From Lutispora sp. (GTDB lineage Bacteria; Bacillota; Clostridia; Lutisporales; Lutisporaceae): 64,000 nucleotides of DNA. The stretch is taken from assembly GCA_028709965.1 (NCBI GenBank), contig JAQUTA010000002.1:1-64000 (forward strand), given 5' to 3'. Position 1 is the first letter of the stretch; each line of letters starts with the position of its first letter. The notes under the pieces are model-generated. The model was given only the letters and a program-made list of their open reading frames with translations, was not told the DNA's origin and did no database searches. Position numbers and translations under genes: made by a program. Positions 8,886 to 16,769 of the stretch are shown in pieces.

Positions 8886-9486
8886 CCATCCACTGGTAAG
8901 AAAAGGATTGATTTCAGTCCTATCCCTAGAAAAAGATATTGAGGTCGCAGGAGAAGCCAGCAACATAAAAGAAGCACTATATTTAATGAATAAGCAGCAG
9001 CCGGATTTGGCTTTGGTAGATTTACGACTTGGGAATGAATGTGGATTAGAAATTATAGAAGAAAGCAATAATAGCACAATAGCTTGTAAGTTTATAGTAT
9101 TAACTTCTTCAGCTGATGAATGTGATTTCAGAAAGGCTGAGGGAGCAGGAGCTCAAGGATACGTATTAAAAGAAGCTTTGCCGGAGGAACTTTTATATGC
9201 AATACGTCTAGTAAGCAAAGGAAGAAAATATTATGACCCTATAATCATGGATCAATTGATGAAAGTGCCTTCACATAATGATATGGTAGAAGAATTGACT
9301 CCTAGAGAGCGAGATGTGCTTATAGCTCTAAGCAAAGGACTATGCAATAAAGATATTGCCAAGAATCTGTTTGTCACCGAATATACTGTAAAAAAACATG
9401 TCAGTCAAATTCTAGCTAAGCTAGAGCTGACTGACAGAACTCAAGCAGCCTTGTATGCTCATACAAAAGGTCTTATTAGGATTTAA
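8863..9486 (+). CDS. NarL/FixJ-family response regulator
   Basis: 207 residues from TTG (AGGG site at about 8852). The receiver domain (1-~120) has the acidic pair D7-D8, phospho-acceptor D53 in LVDLRLG, and K104 in YVLKEA. The LuxR-type helix-turn-helix (~140-205) has LTPRERDVLIALSKGLCNKD. It is co-transcribed with the kinase. Likely targets are the flanking promoters of this locus; two AAGTATAC words at 10681 and 10793 upstream of the next secreted gene are candidate sites, which is only a guess. The gene ends convergently with the signal peptidase on the other strand, the two stops overlapping by four bases. Confidence 0.95.
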   Translation: MKIILIDDHPLVRKGLISVLSLEKDIEVAGEASNIKEALYLMNKQQPDLALVDLRLGNECGLEIIEESNNSTIACKFIVLTSSADECDFRKAEGAGAQGYVLKEALPEELLYAIRLVSKGRKYYDPIIMDQLMKVPSHNDMVEELTPRERDVLIALSKGLCNKDIAKNLFVTEYTVKKHVSQILAKLELTDRTQAALYAHTKGLIRI

Positions 9487-10601
9487 TTGAAGATATTAAT
9501 AGAACTGCCAATTCGGCGAGTCAATCGCCGGATTTCTTTTATTGTTTTTTTACGCATATTTCTGTCAATCAGTGGATAAAGCATCAAAGGAAATCCTGGT
9601 ATTAAGGATACCACAACTAAAGCTAACCAATAACTTTTCGCAGATAAATTATAAATTAGTCTACTAGGCAGAAAGGGGTAAAACATACCAACATAAATGC
9701 TACTTTCATATTTGCCAGGATTAAATGCTTTTAAATTCATTGTTGTTTCGATAGTATTGCCAGGTTTTAAAGTCACTAAAGAATGGCTGAAATCAATTTG
9801 TTCATCTTTAGTAGTAACAGTAGCCACAATAGGAAAAAATCCCTTGTTGCTGAGCTCTGAAAGAGACTTTTCTATTTCATCGCCAACCTTGATGATACCA
9901 ACATTGCTTCCCATTATTACTCCAGCGCTACTTACTGAAACTTCATAGGGAAGGATCAATCTTTGGGATGTGGCTAGCATTGTTGCCCCCATAATAATGC
10001 TTATAGTCAATCCACCAAAAAAGTAAACTAACTGCAAATCTAAACCACTTTTCTTTTTTCTTCTTTTCTTTTTACCATTAATTAATTCACTAATGCCTAC
10101 AATAGCGGCTAATATTACAGCAATGACAGGCATGGTATATGGATTTGCTTGAAGCTTTTCCATCCATAGGGTTAAATATCCTATTAAAGGAATTTTAAGA
10201 GGTTTATTACCAATAGTCAAAACCTTACTGACAATCCATTCGCGCTTGATAGGTCCTGTACCTCCGGAGGCTTGATCTGTGTAGTCATTAGCATCGCCCT
10301 TAGTGATATAACCTATCTCTTCATTACCTTCAATAATACGGTGAACAATCCAACCCTTGGAAGATAAACCGCCTTCTTCAACTTTAAATACAACAATATC
10401 ACCAATATTCACAGTATCTTTATCAGATATGCTTTTGATTAAAATCATATCGCTTCGTTGAAATGATGGATACATGCTATTAGAACGAACGGAAGAGAAT
10501 ATCATGGGCTTATCCCATAGGGCTGAAGTAATGGCCGCAGTAAGAACTATAGCAACAATAGTATATAAAATAATATCAATTAACTTAGATAGCTTTCTCA
10601 T
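9483..10601 (-). CDS. SipW-like (ER-type) signal peptidase I with extracytoplasmic C-terminal domain
   Basis: 372 residues, roughly twice the usual SipW length. N-terminal membrane helix (11-28), then an S26B catalytic domain with Ser42 in SNSMYPS and His87 in WIVHRII. These form the Ser-His dyad of ER-type enzymes, not the bacterial Ser-Lys pair. GDANDYTD follows. A helix at ~155-170, a Lys/Arg cluster (GKKKRRKKK), another helix (~190-210), a beta-rich domain (~225-320, with VTLKPGNTIETTMNLKAF) and a last helix (~325-345) are appended. Expected to cleave signal peptides of TasA-like proteins. The appended domain resembles an Ig-like or BatD-like fold, and why it is fused is unknown. It is transcribed away from the tasA-like genes. 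Confidence 0.85.
   Translation of the reverse strand: MRKLSKLIDIILYTIVAIVLTAAITSALWDKPMIFSSVRSNSMYPSFQRSDMILIKSISDKDTVNIGDIVVFKVEEGGLSSKGWIVHRIIEGNEEIGYITKGDANDYTDQASGGTGPIKREWIVSKVLTIGNKPLKIPLIGYLTLWMEKLQANPYTMPVIAVILAAIVGISELINGKKKRRKKKSGLDLQLVYFFGGLTISIIMGATMLATSQRLILPYEVSVSSAGVIMGSNVGIIKVGDEIEKSLSELSNKGFFPIVATVTTKDEQIDFSHSLVTLKPGNTIETTMNLKAFNPGKYESSIYVGMFYPFLPSRLIYNLSAKSYWLALVVVSLIPGFPLMLYPLIDRNMRKKTIKEIRRLTRRIGSSINIFN
9511..9545 (+). terminator. Terminator for the kinase/regulator transcript
   Basis: Stem ATTCGGCGA (9511-9519) / TCGCCGGAT (9525-9533) followed by TTCTTTTATTGTTTTTT. It lies inside the 3' coding end of the convergent peptidase gene, so the same DNA serves as codons on the minus strand. 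Confidence 0.75.
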
Positions 10602-10878
10602 AAGAACAACCCCCTTTCTTCTATTCTAGTTTACTTGTATTAAAATGAAATTACTCTAAAGGTTACTGTATATGCTACTAAAGTATACCAATAGAGTACT
10701 AAAGGAGAAGGAAAATAAAATATTAGTATAACAAAATATGGCTCCATAGGACAAACCAAAGAATAGCTTTTAGTAGACACTGAAGTATACTCTTGAGGGA
10801 GGTTAGAAAGTTTTAATGAGTTTACAATGATGTTAGAGGTACAAACACCTAAAATTTAAAATAAGAGGAGGAAACGAA

Positions 10879-11391
10879 ATGAAAAAAAGTTTACTGGTGG
10901 TAGTAATTTTACTTTGTATGGCAAGCTTGATGGCTGCAATGGCATATACAAGTGCAACAGTTACAAGCTCTGCAAGCATGATAGTTAGAAGTACTGATAT
11001 GGCATTACTACGTTTTGACAATTATGGACAAACATTTGAACCCGGATATTCAACCGGAATCAAAGATGGGGAAATGTGGTTTGATTTTACTCAAGGGACA
11101 GAAAAAAGTGGATTCCAACCTAATAGTGTATATACTTATGAAAAGCTATTTAGAATAATAAATAATCAGCCAAATGCAAATATAAAGGTTACAGCAACAA
11201 CTGATTTGCCTTATTTATGGTTGTGGGATCGCGAAGGCAATGTTCTTATTGAAAATGGAGTGTCTACTAATGCAACAAGTAAGGGAGGTACTTATTATAC
11301 TGTAGAATTTAGAATTCCTTCTGGTGCCACATTGAATTGGCAACCTCGAGGCTCATATATTACATTCTCTGCTATGTCAGAAGCAAAATAA
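10879..11391 (+). CDS. Small secreted protein of the matrix locus
   Basis: 170 residues with an excellent AGAGGAGG site. N-terminal signal peptide (KKSLLVVVILLCMASLMAAM, then AYTSATVTSSAS) resembles TasA/camelysin leaders, in which cleavage follows a short hydrophobic core. The remaining ~140 residues are predicted beta-rich (RFDNYGQTFEPGYSTG, LPYLWLWDREGN). The layout recalls DUF1102-type secreted proteins, but I do not recognise a firm family. It is a single gene between its own 277-base leader and a strong terminator. Its neighbours on both sides are SipW-class peptidases, so it is a plausible substrate of one of them. Confidence 0.75.
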   Translation: MKKSLLVVVILLCMASLMAAMAYTSATVTSSASMIVRSTDMALLRFDNYGQTFEPGYSTGIKDGEMWFDFTQGTEKSGFQPNSVYTYEKLFRIINNQPNANIKVTATTDLPYLWLWDREGNVLIENGVSTNATSKGGTYYTVEFRIPSGATLNWQPRGSYITFSAMSEAK

Positions 11392-11425
11392 GTAGGTTAG
11401 AAATTTGCAAATAATATAATAAAAT

Positions 11426-11456
11426 AAAAGCCTTTGAAGCGTAATCAAAGGCTTTT
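11426..11456 (+). terminator. Strong bidirectional terminator
   Basis: AAAAGCCTTTGA (11426-11437) pairs perfectly with TCAAAGGCTTTT (11445-11456) across a seven-base loop, with A and T tracts on either side. Confidence 0.9.
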
Positions 11457-11460
11457 ATTC

Positions 11461-11595
11461 TTACGGAAACGATATTATAGATACTTTGTCATTGGCTCGG
11501 CTATTGGATTTGAAAGCATGAAAAACAAAAAAGATTATTATGAAGTCATATTAAAAAATCCAGATATCAAAGCCATTATTGAGAGACAGGATTGA
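11461..11595 (+). pseudogene. Possible coding remnant
   Basis: An open frame of about 45 codons ends at a stop at 11593-11595 and reads YYRYFVIGSAIGFES...KDYYEVILKNPDIK. Its codon choice resembles real genes. It directly abuts the terminator, has no ribosome site or convincing start, and I do not recognise the family. Most likely the tail of a decayed gene; it could also be chance. The rest of the 11596-11865 gap holds only a hairpin and AT-rich leader. Confidence 0.3.
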
Positions 11596-11638
11596 TGAAT
11601 TAGTCAAAAAATTGATATATAACTGCTGTGTTTAGTGT

Positions 11639-11692
11639 AAATAACAAGGGAATCCTTTAACCCAAGAGGATTTTCTTGTTATTTATTTTTTG
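11639..11692 (+). terminator. Hairpin with T-rich tail
   Basis: AAATAACAAG (11639-11648) pairs with CTTGTTATTT (11674-11683), with GGAATCCT/AGAGGATT reinforcing the inside, followed by ATTTTTTGTTAC. It has no intact gene immediately upstream, fitting the idea that the preceding stretch is a gene remnant. Confidence 0.65.
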
Positions 11693-11883
11693 TTACTTTT
11701 TTATATTTAAATAGTTGCATAAAAAAAGTTTACATAGAATAAAATTCAAAGGAATAAAAAATATGGAAGTGACAATAATATAACTATAAATATAGTAAAA
11801 AATTCCTATGTTTATATGAATAAAACTCTATTCATGTCCATATATTTAATTAAAAAATAAGACGGTTGAGGGGGCAGGTACAA

Positions 11884-12417
11884 TTGATAAAAAAGTACAT
11901 AAAGATACTTATGGATGTTATTTGCGTAGGCTTGATCCTATGCCTTGCACTTTTTATTTACTCTTCATTCAAGGCAAGGTCAGATCCAAAGCATGTGCCA
12001 GGTATAGGAAGCTTCAAATTCATGTATGTCCTCACAGGCAGCATGAGCCCTGTTATTGAACCGGGAGACATGATAATAACAAAAGCTGTTAAGGCAGAGG
12101 AGCTGAATAAAGGCAATATTATTACCTTTAGAGCCTCCGGCAACACACTGGTGACTCACAGAATCATAGACACAAATTCTGATGGCAGCTTCATCACCAA
12201 AGGTGATGCCAATAATGTAGAGGACATTGACCTAAATGCCAACAGCGAAAACATCGTAGGCAAATATGTTTTTAGGATACCCAAAGGCGGATATGTAATC
12301 AAATTTATCCAAAGCCCATTAGGTATGATGCTTTTCATATTGATACCTATAGGAGTGCTGGCAGGAGGAGAGATCAAAAATATTTTAAAAGAGATGGATA
12401 AGGATACTAGGGTTTAG
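11884..12417 (+). CDS. sipW: SipW-type signal peptidase I
   Basis: 177 residues from TTG at 11884, nine bases after a GAGGGGG site; the in-frame TTG at 11866 lies too close to any site. One N-terminal helix (~8-28), Ser53 in TGSMSPVIEPGD, His92 in VTHRI, GDANNVED, and a C-terminal helix (MMLFILIPIGVLAGG). This is the Ser-His ER-type enzyme that in Bacillus matures TasA and TapA. It is the first gene of a run containing three TasA-like genes, which are its expected substrates. A repeat element separates it from the first of them. Confidence 0.92.
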   Translation: MIKKYIKILMDVICVGLILCLALFIYSSFKARSDPKHVPGIGSFKFMYVLTGSMSPVIEPGDMIITKAVKAEELNKGNIITFRASGNTLVTHRIIDTNSDGSFITKGDANNVEDIDLNANSENIVGKYVFRIPKGGYVIKFIQSPLGMMLFILIPIGVLAGGEIKNILKEMDKDTRV

Positions 12418-12420
12418 CCC

Positions 12421-12556
12421 TTTATCACTGAACTAATCCGCCCTAAGACCTCCACCACTATTGGTGGCGGACATCCCAGGGCGGTTAAGTCCAGTATGGA
12501 CTCGACTAACATTCAGTGGGGGTTGAATCTCCCCCTGAATGAAGTCTCGTTCAACA
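12421..12556 (-). repeat. Hairpin-rich dispersed element, copy B (inverted)
   Basis: Reading the minus strand it starts TTGAACGAGACTTCATTCAG and ends GTTCAGTGATAAA, the same ends as the copy at 61438-61665. Three conserved hairpins are visible: CATTCAG...CTGAATG with a GGGGG/CCCCC stem, AGTCCA/TGGACT, and CCGCCCT/AGGGCGG. This copy is about 90 bases shorter than the other. It sits between sipW and the first tasA-like gene. The remaining bases to 12694 hold a good GGGAGG ribosome site and no gene. Confidence 0.85.
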
Positions 12557-12694
12557 TATATAACCATTAAGGTATGAAATATACACGGGAAAGGAGCATT
12601 GAGGGGAACAATGAAATTTTTCATGAAAGATGGAGGGTGACAGAGCTCAAGTTTTGGTATTAAAAAAACAAATTTAAATTTGGGAGGATGAAAA

Positions 12695-13231
12695 ATGAAA
12701 AAGAAAGCGATAATCAGCTTGGTATTGATAGCAATGTTAGCCTTTGGTATAGGCGCAGGATCCTTTGCATGGTTCACCAGTCAGGCAGTAAGTGAAGATA
12801 ATGTGTTTACAGCAGGAGAATTGGAAATAGAGGCTAATCAAACAGTTAACTTTACTAAGGACCTAAGTAATATATATCCTAGTTGGAACGATTCAAATAC
12901 TATCACAATTAAAAATGTTGGAACATTGCCTTTAAAATTTAAAGTAGGCATGTCAACATCTAGTGACACAGGTCTATTCAGTGGCAATTACCCTCTTCAG
13001 ATTAAAATAAATGATGGTGAATGGGTAAACGTTGGGGCATTCCAAGAAGTAGAATTCAACACACCTTTGGATGTTGATGGAACAACAAACTTAGTTATGA
13101 GCTACAGGCTTCCAGAAGGCGCTGATAATACTTATCAAGGAAAATCAGGGACATTGAATTTTACCTTTGATGCGACCCAAACTGAGAACCCGGGATGGAC
13201 CCAAGAGTATACTCCAGTAGTCACTCCATAG
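12695..13231 (+). CDS. TasA/camelysin-like fibre protein 1
   Basis: 178 residues with GGGAGG seven bases upstream. Signal segment KKKAIISLVLIAMLAFGIGA followed by GSFAWFTSQAVSEDNVFTAG, the family hallmark (short leader, then xWFTS, then a beta strand ending FTAGxLxI). A single ~150-residue beta-sandwich domain follows (TITIKNVGTLPLKFKVG). Relatives include TasA, CalY/camelysin and CotN (PF12389). It is secreted, processed by SipW and expected to form extracellular fibres or coat material. Length is close to CalY. First of three tandem paralogues whose mature domains differ greatly, so they probably have different roles in one structure. Confidence 0.92.
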   Translation: MKKKAIISLVLIAMLAFGIGAGSFAWFTSQAVSEDNVFTAGELEIEANQTVNFTKDLSNIYPSWNDSNTITIKNVGTLPLKFKVGMSTSSDTGLFSGNYPLQIKINDGEWVNVGAFQEVEFNTPLDVDGTTNLVMSYRLPEGADNTYQGKSGTLNFTFDATQTENPGWTQEYTPVVTP

Positions 13232-13276
13232 ATTCAACAATTGGTCTTCCAATAAAGATTAAAAGGAGGAAAATAT

Positions 13277-14368
13277 ATGAAAAAAAGATATATAGCTATG
13301 ATGCTTGTTGTAGCTTTAGCTTTCAGCATGATAGGTGTAGGCACCATGGCATGGTTTACAAGTACAGCAACCAGCACAGCAGCATTTCAGGCAGGAACAT
13401 TGGAGATAGAAGCTGGTGATGGCGAAGGAACTATAGCAAATTTCACAATACAGAATTTGCAACCATCCTTTAATTATATCTCTGAAAACGATAAAAATGA
13501 TCCACCTCAATATGCCTATGAGCCTGAGAGAGGATATTTTGACCTGATCAATAAAGGTTCTTTGGCTTCAAAGGTATATAGGCTAACAGTAGGAAATGTA
13601 AGACAGAATAATTTATCTGAGGAGCCTATTGACACCGAATTGTTCAATGCATTCTTAAACAAGCTGTATGTAGCCGTAACTGCAAAGGCTTATGATGATG
13701 TTGGAGATGACATTCTCTATGTAGGAAGTCTTTACAACATGATTTATGATAATGGCGGATATTTTGATCCTTTTATATTTATGAATCAAGGAGATAATAG
13801 AAGGGTTGAGTTTGCTGTAGCACTTCATAAGGATGCAGGTAATGAGTTCCAAAAGCTAGGGCTGAAGGCTGATTTCACCATACACGCAATGCAGGTAGAA
13901 GAGCCATTACCTGGAGAGAACAATCCAACTGAGTTTACAGCACTGTATAGTGAACCTAACTTCACTTTTAGAGTAAGAGAAGAAGATCATAGAGATCAAC
14001 CTAATTCTGAAGATAGTGACGTAGGTTTTAATGGCAGGGCATATCTATTTGATTTCCAAGATGACACTCCGAAGATTTTTAAATCTATGGAAGTGTACCT
14101 AGAGCATGAGTCCGATAATCCTAATGGTGGGAAAGTTACGAGGAGATCTAAGCTTTCTTTAAGAGACAAACTGGAAAATCTTGAAGGATTAGAAAGAAAT
14201 GAAATAGATTATTATGAGAAATGGCTATTGGGGAGTGTTAAAAAGATATGGGTAAAGAAAGATGCGCTTGGGTCCAATTGGAAACTAATAAATGTAAGAG
14301 CTGTTTATACATTCTATGACGATAGCTTCATTGATACTGGATGGAAACCATATTCAGTTAACCAATAA
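13277..14368 (+). CDS. TasA-like fibre protein 2, long form
   Basis: 363 residues, AAGGAGG site. Leader KKRYIAMMLVVALAFSMIG then GTMAWFTSTATSTAAFQAGT, aligned with the preceding gene's hallmark. The TasA-like beta-sandwich covers about residues 20-220. A second, unrelated-looking charged region (~230-363) is rich in Asp, Lys and Trp (DFQDDTPKIFKSMEVYLEH, SVKKIWVKKDALGSNW) and I do not recognise it. The extension roughly doubles the usual TasA size and may be a binding module. Gap to the previous gene is 45 bases with no terminator; a strong GC hairpin follows it. Confidence 0.88.
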   Translation: MKKRYIAMMLVVALAFSMIGVGTMAWFTSTATSTAAFQAGTLEIEAGDGEGTIANFTIQNLQPSFNYISENDKNDPPQYAYEPERGYFDLINKGSLASKVYRLTVGNVRQNNLSEEPIDTELFNAFLNKLYVAVTAKAYDDVGDDILYVGSLYNMIYDNGGYFDPFIFMNQGDNRRVEFAVALHKDAGNEFQKLGLKADFTIHAMQVEEPLPGENNPTEFTALYSEPNFTFRVREEDHRDQPNSEDSDVGFNGRAYLFDFQDDTPKIFKSMEVYLEHESDNPNGGKVTRRSKLSLRDKLENLEGLERNEIDYYEKWLLGSVKKIWVKKDALGSNWKLINVRAVYTFYDDSFIDTGWKPYSVNQ

Positions 14369-14380
14369 CATAATTCCACT

Positions 14381-14412
14381 ATCCGCAGCCGGCACTATTG
14401 CCGGTTGCGGAT
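14381..14412 (+). other. Intergenic GC-rich hairpin, possible attenuator or mRNA stabiliser
   Basis: ATCCGCAGCCGGCA (14381-14394) pairs with TGCCGGTTGCGGAT (14399-14412) around a four-base loop. AAATCCC follows, not a T-run, so full termination is doubtful. It could set the relative amounts of the two flanking fibre proteins. Confidence 0.65.
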
Positions 14413-14464
14413 AAATCCCTTCAAGCGTTTAGCCCAAGGAGGTAGATAAAAGAGAGGTGTTTTC

Positions 14465-15526
14465 ATGAAGAGAAAATTCATCTATATAATTCTTATACTA
14501 TCCATAATGATGTACACATTTGGCAGCAGCTCCATGTCATGGTTTAGCAGCACTGCTGCCAGTGGAGACAATACCTTTACTGTAGGCACTCTTGATATAG
14601 GCATTGGAGATGGAGAAAAGGGCTCGGGACAAATTGATCTTGGACAACTTGCACCAGATACGGTAATTGAACAAAGGATAAAAATAGTTAACAAAGGTAC
14701 ACTGCCCTGCAAGCTATATGGCATAAGATTTTCAGAGGGTATTCTTGCGGGCTTAAGCGATTTAAGCGATGCTTTAAATTTTCATATTTATTTTACTTAC
14801 AACGAAGGTGAGGAGATAATTGCTTCAGACATTCCTGTATTTTACAATTATGTAAACACCATAAAAGACAATCTTATAATTTTCTATCCTATAATAATTG
14901 ATAAAGAAATCACCATAACATTTAGGGCAGAGTTAGACCAGCTGCAGATAGAAGAGAAACATACAGCGACAGAAGAGAGCATATTAGAATTTGAGATACT
15001 AGCGTCTCAATTGGATACTCCACTTGAAGAACTATCCGAACGTTATAAACTATTAGAAGATTACACAGATATACAAGGGGCAATAAATGATCTAGATGAT
15101 GGAGATGTGCTTGTAGTTGGGGAAGGGCAATATGAATGCGACAGACTGCTTATAAATAGCAAAGAGAATATATCAATAGTAGGTATAGGGGAGAAAGAAA
15201 CACCTGAATTCGAGCATATAGAAAAGAATAAAAGCGAGAGAGGCAATTTAGAGCAATATTTCTTAAGAGTTGATGATTGCAGAGGTATTATAATGAGAAA
15301 TATAGCCTTAGGCTATTATAAGAAAAATAAAGAATTATCAGTTGAGGCTCTCGGAAACGGAAATAAACCTAATAAGCCTCTTTATATTGATGGAGACTAT
15401 AATCAAGTAAATGTTTACTTCCAGGGTCAGTTCGCCGGTAATGCTAATCCAGGTCATATAGAGATTTTAGGACGCAATAACATAATATTCATAGATGAGA
15501 TTCGATACAATCCACCTCAATCATAG
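14465..15526 (+). CDS. TasA-like protein 3 with beta-helix-like C-terminus
   Basis: 353 residues. Leader KRKFIYIILILSIMMYTFG then SSMSWFSSTAASGDNTFTVG repeats the TasA hallmark. The TasA-like domain runs to about residue 185. From ~190 on, the pattern EDYTDIQGAINDLDDGDVLV, then GEGQYECDRLLINSKENISI, looks like a pectate-lyase/right-handed beta-helix start (turns with N/G and alternating hydrophobics), ending NNIIFIDEIRYNPP. It may be a ligand- or polysaccharide-binding tip. Only two or three helical rungs fit, so it may need partner strands. RBS AGAGAGGTG. The SLH gene follows after 22 bases. Confidence 0.85.
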   Translation: MKRKFIYIILILSIMMYTFGSSSMSWFSSTAASGDNTFTVGTLDIGIGDGEKGSGQIDLGQLAPDTVIEQRIKIVNKGTLPCKLYGIRFSEGILAGLSDLSDALNFHIYFTYNEGEEIIASDIPVFYNYVNTIKDNLIIFYPIIIDKEITITFRAELDQLQIEEKHTATEESILEFEILASQLDTPLEELSERYKLLEDYTDIQGAINDLDDGDVLVVGEGQYECDRLLINSKENISIVGIGEKETPEFEHIEKNKSERGNLEQYFLRVDDCRGIIMRNIALGYYKKNKELSVEALGNGNKPNKPLYIDGDYNQVNVYFQGQFAGNANPGHIEILGRNNIIFIDEIRYNPPQS

Positions 15527-15548
15527 ATGAGAGAGAAGGTGATTAGTT

Positions 15549-16751
15549 TTGTGGCGCAATAAGGCATATATATGTTTAATAGTGTTCATGTTCATATTTA
15601 TTTCATTGGGATTCCATACTGCCTTAGCAGATGAAGGTAATATAATAAATATAAATTTGACCTCCAACGGCAGCAGATCAGGGGCATTGTTTGACGGAGG
15701 CATGCTGTTAGCTCCTGGGGTATCTCATAACGGTACCATGCGGATAAAAAATCAAACCGGTCATACAGTCACGGTCAGAAGCTTAGCCCTTTCGAAGACT
15801 GAGGTAAGGGGCAAGGATGGAAATGTTATAACAGACAAGGAAAATGAATCTTATAAAGCTTTTGCAGATAATATTGAGTTTAATATAAAGGTAAAGTTTG
15901 GAGGATTAATACCATACAATAAAAGTATAACTCTGAATGAATGGATGGATAAACCTTTAGAGCTTGGCATAGGTAGTACGAAAATAAAAAATGATCAGTC
16001 AGTAGACGTTAACTTTACAGTTAAGATGTTGGGAGGAGCCGGGAATGCGGCTCAGGGAGTATCTGCTAAGGCTGATATCATAGCGGTGCTGGCAGGAGAT
16101 AAGGATCAAGAAGAGCCACCGGTCAAGCCTTCAAAGGATAAAGATGATGACGATGATGACAGAACTACAGCAGCAACAAAGGAACCGGAAAAGCAGAAGC
16201 ATATTCATATTTTCAATGATATAGATGATCACTGGGCAGAGGACTATATTCATAAATTAGGCTGTGACTTAGGGTGCGTCAACGGTTATGGAGATGGCAC
16301 TTTCAGGCCTAATAAAAATATTAACAGAGCTGAGGCAGCAAAGATTATTGTGAATATAAAGAAGCTGAAGTTGGAAGAGGGCAAAACGGAATATAAGGAT
16401 AGATTATTTTTCGCAAATTGGTCAAAGCCTTATATATATACAGCTACTAAGCATGGTATAGCAAACGGTTATCCTGACAGACAATTTAAGCCAAAAAGAG
16501 AGATTACTAGAGATGAGGCCGTTGCCATGATTATTAGAGCTTTCTATGAGAATAAAGAGGAAGACCCGGAGAGCTTACTTGGAATATTTAATGATGAAAA
16601 GATTTTTCCATCTTGGAGTAAAGGATATTTAGCTAAAGCATATAAAGAAAAAATAATCAACGGTTATCCTGATGGAAGCTTTAGACCTCTTGGGGAAATA
16701 TCGAGAGCAGAGTTTGTGTCAATTATTGTAAGATATTTGGATAACAATTAG
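15549..16751 (+). CDS. SLH-domain surface anchor protein with TasA-like N-terminal domain
   Basis: 400 residues from TTG. Signal peptide (AYICLIVFMFIFISLGFHTA, LADEG). A beta-sandwich (~28-175) contains GMLLAPGVSHNGTMRIKNQTG. A Lys/Asp/Pro linker (EEPPVKPSKDKDDDDDDRTT) leads to three SLH repeats (~220-400), each with the pattern NGYxDGxFRPxxxIxRxEA: VNGYGDGTFRPNKNINRAEA, ANGYPDRQFKPKREITRDEA, INGYPDGSFRPLGEISRAEF. SLH triplets bind pyruvylated secondary wall polymer, so this protein can tie the fibre system to the cell wall. The acidic run in the linker is unusual. Confidence 0.92.
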   Translation: MWRNKAYICLIVFMFIFISLGFHTALADEGNIININLTSNGSRSGALFDGGMLLAPGVSHNGTMRIKNQTGHTVTVRSLALSKTEVRGKDGNVITDKENESYKAFADNIEFNIKVKFGGLIPYNKSITLNEWMDKPLELGIGSTKIKNDQSVDVNFTVKMLGGAGNAAQGVSAKADIIAVLAGDKDQEEPPVKPSKDKDDDDDDRTTAATKEPEKQKHIHIFNDIDDHWAEDYIHKLGCDLGCVNGYGDGTFRPNKNINRAEAAKIIVNIKKLKLEEGKTEYKDRLFFANWSKPYIYTATKHGIANGYPDRQFKPKREITRDEAVAMIIRAFYENKEEDPESLLGIFNDEKIFPSWSKGYLAKAYKEKIINGYPDGSFRPLGEISRAEFVSIIVRYLDNN

Positions 16752-16769
16752 GAAAGGAGGAGAGATGGT

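Noticed and set aside
12433..12777. Minus-strand frame of 114 codons over the repeat and the first TasA-like gene
   Set aside because: It starts inside the TasA-like gene and runs through the repeat element; the similarity of its end to the MinD tail is due to the shared repeat.
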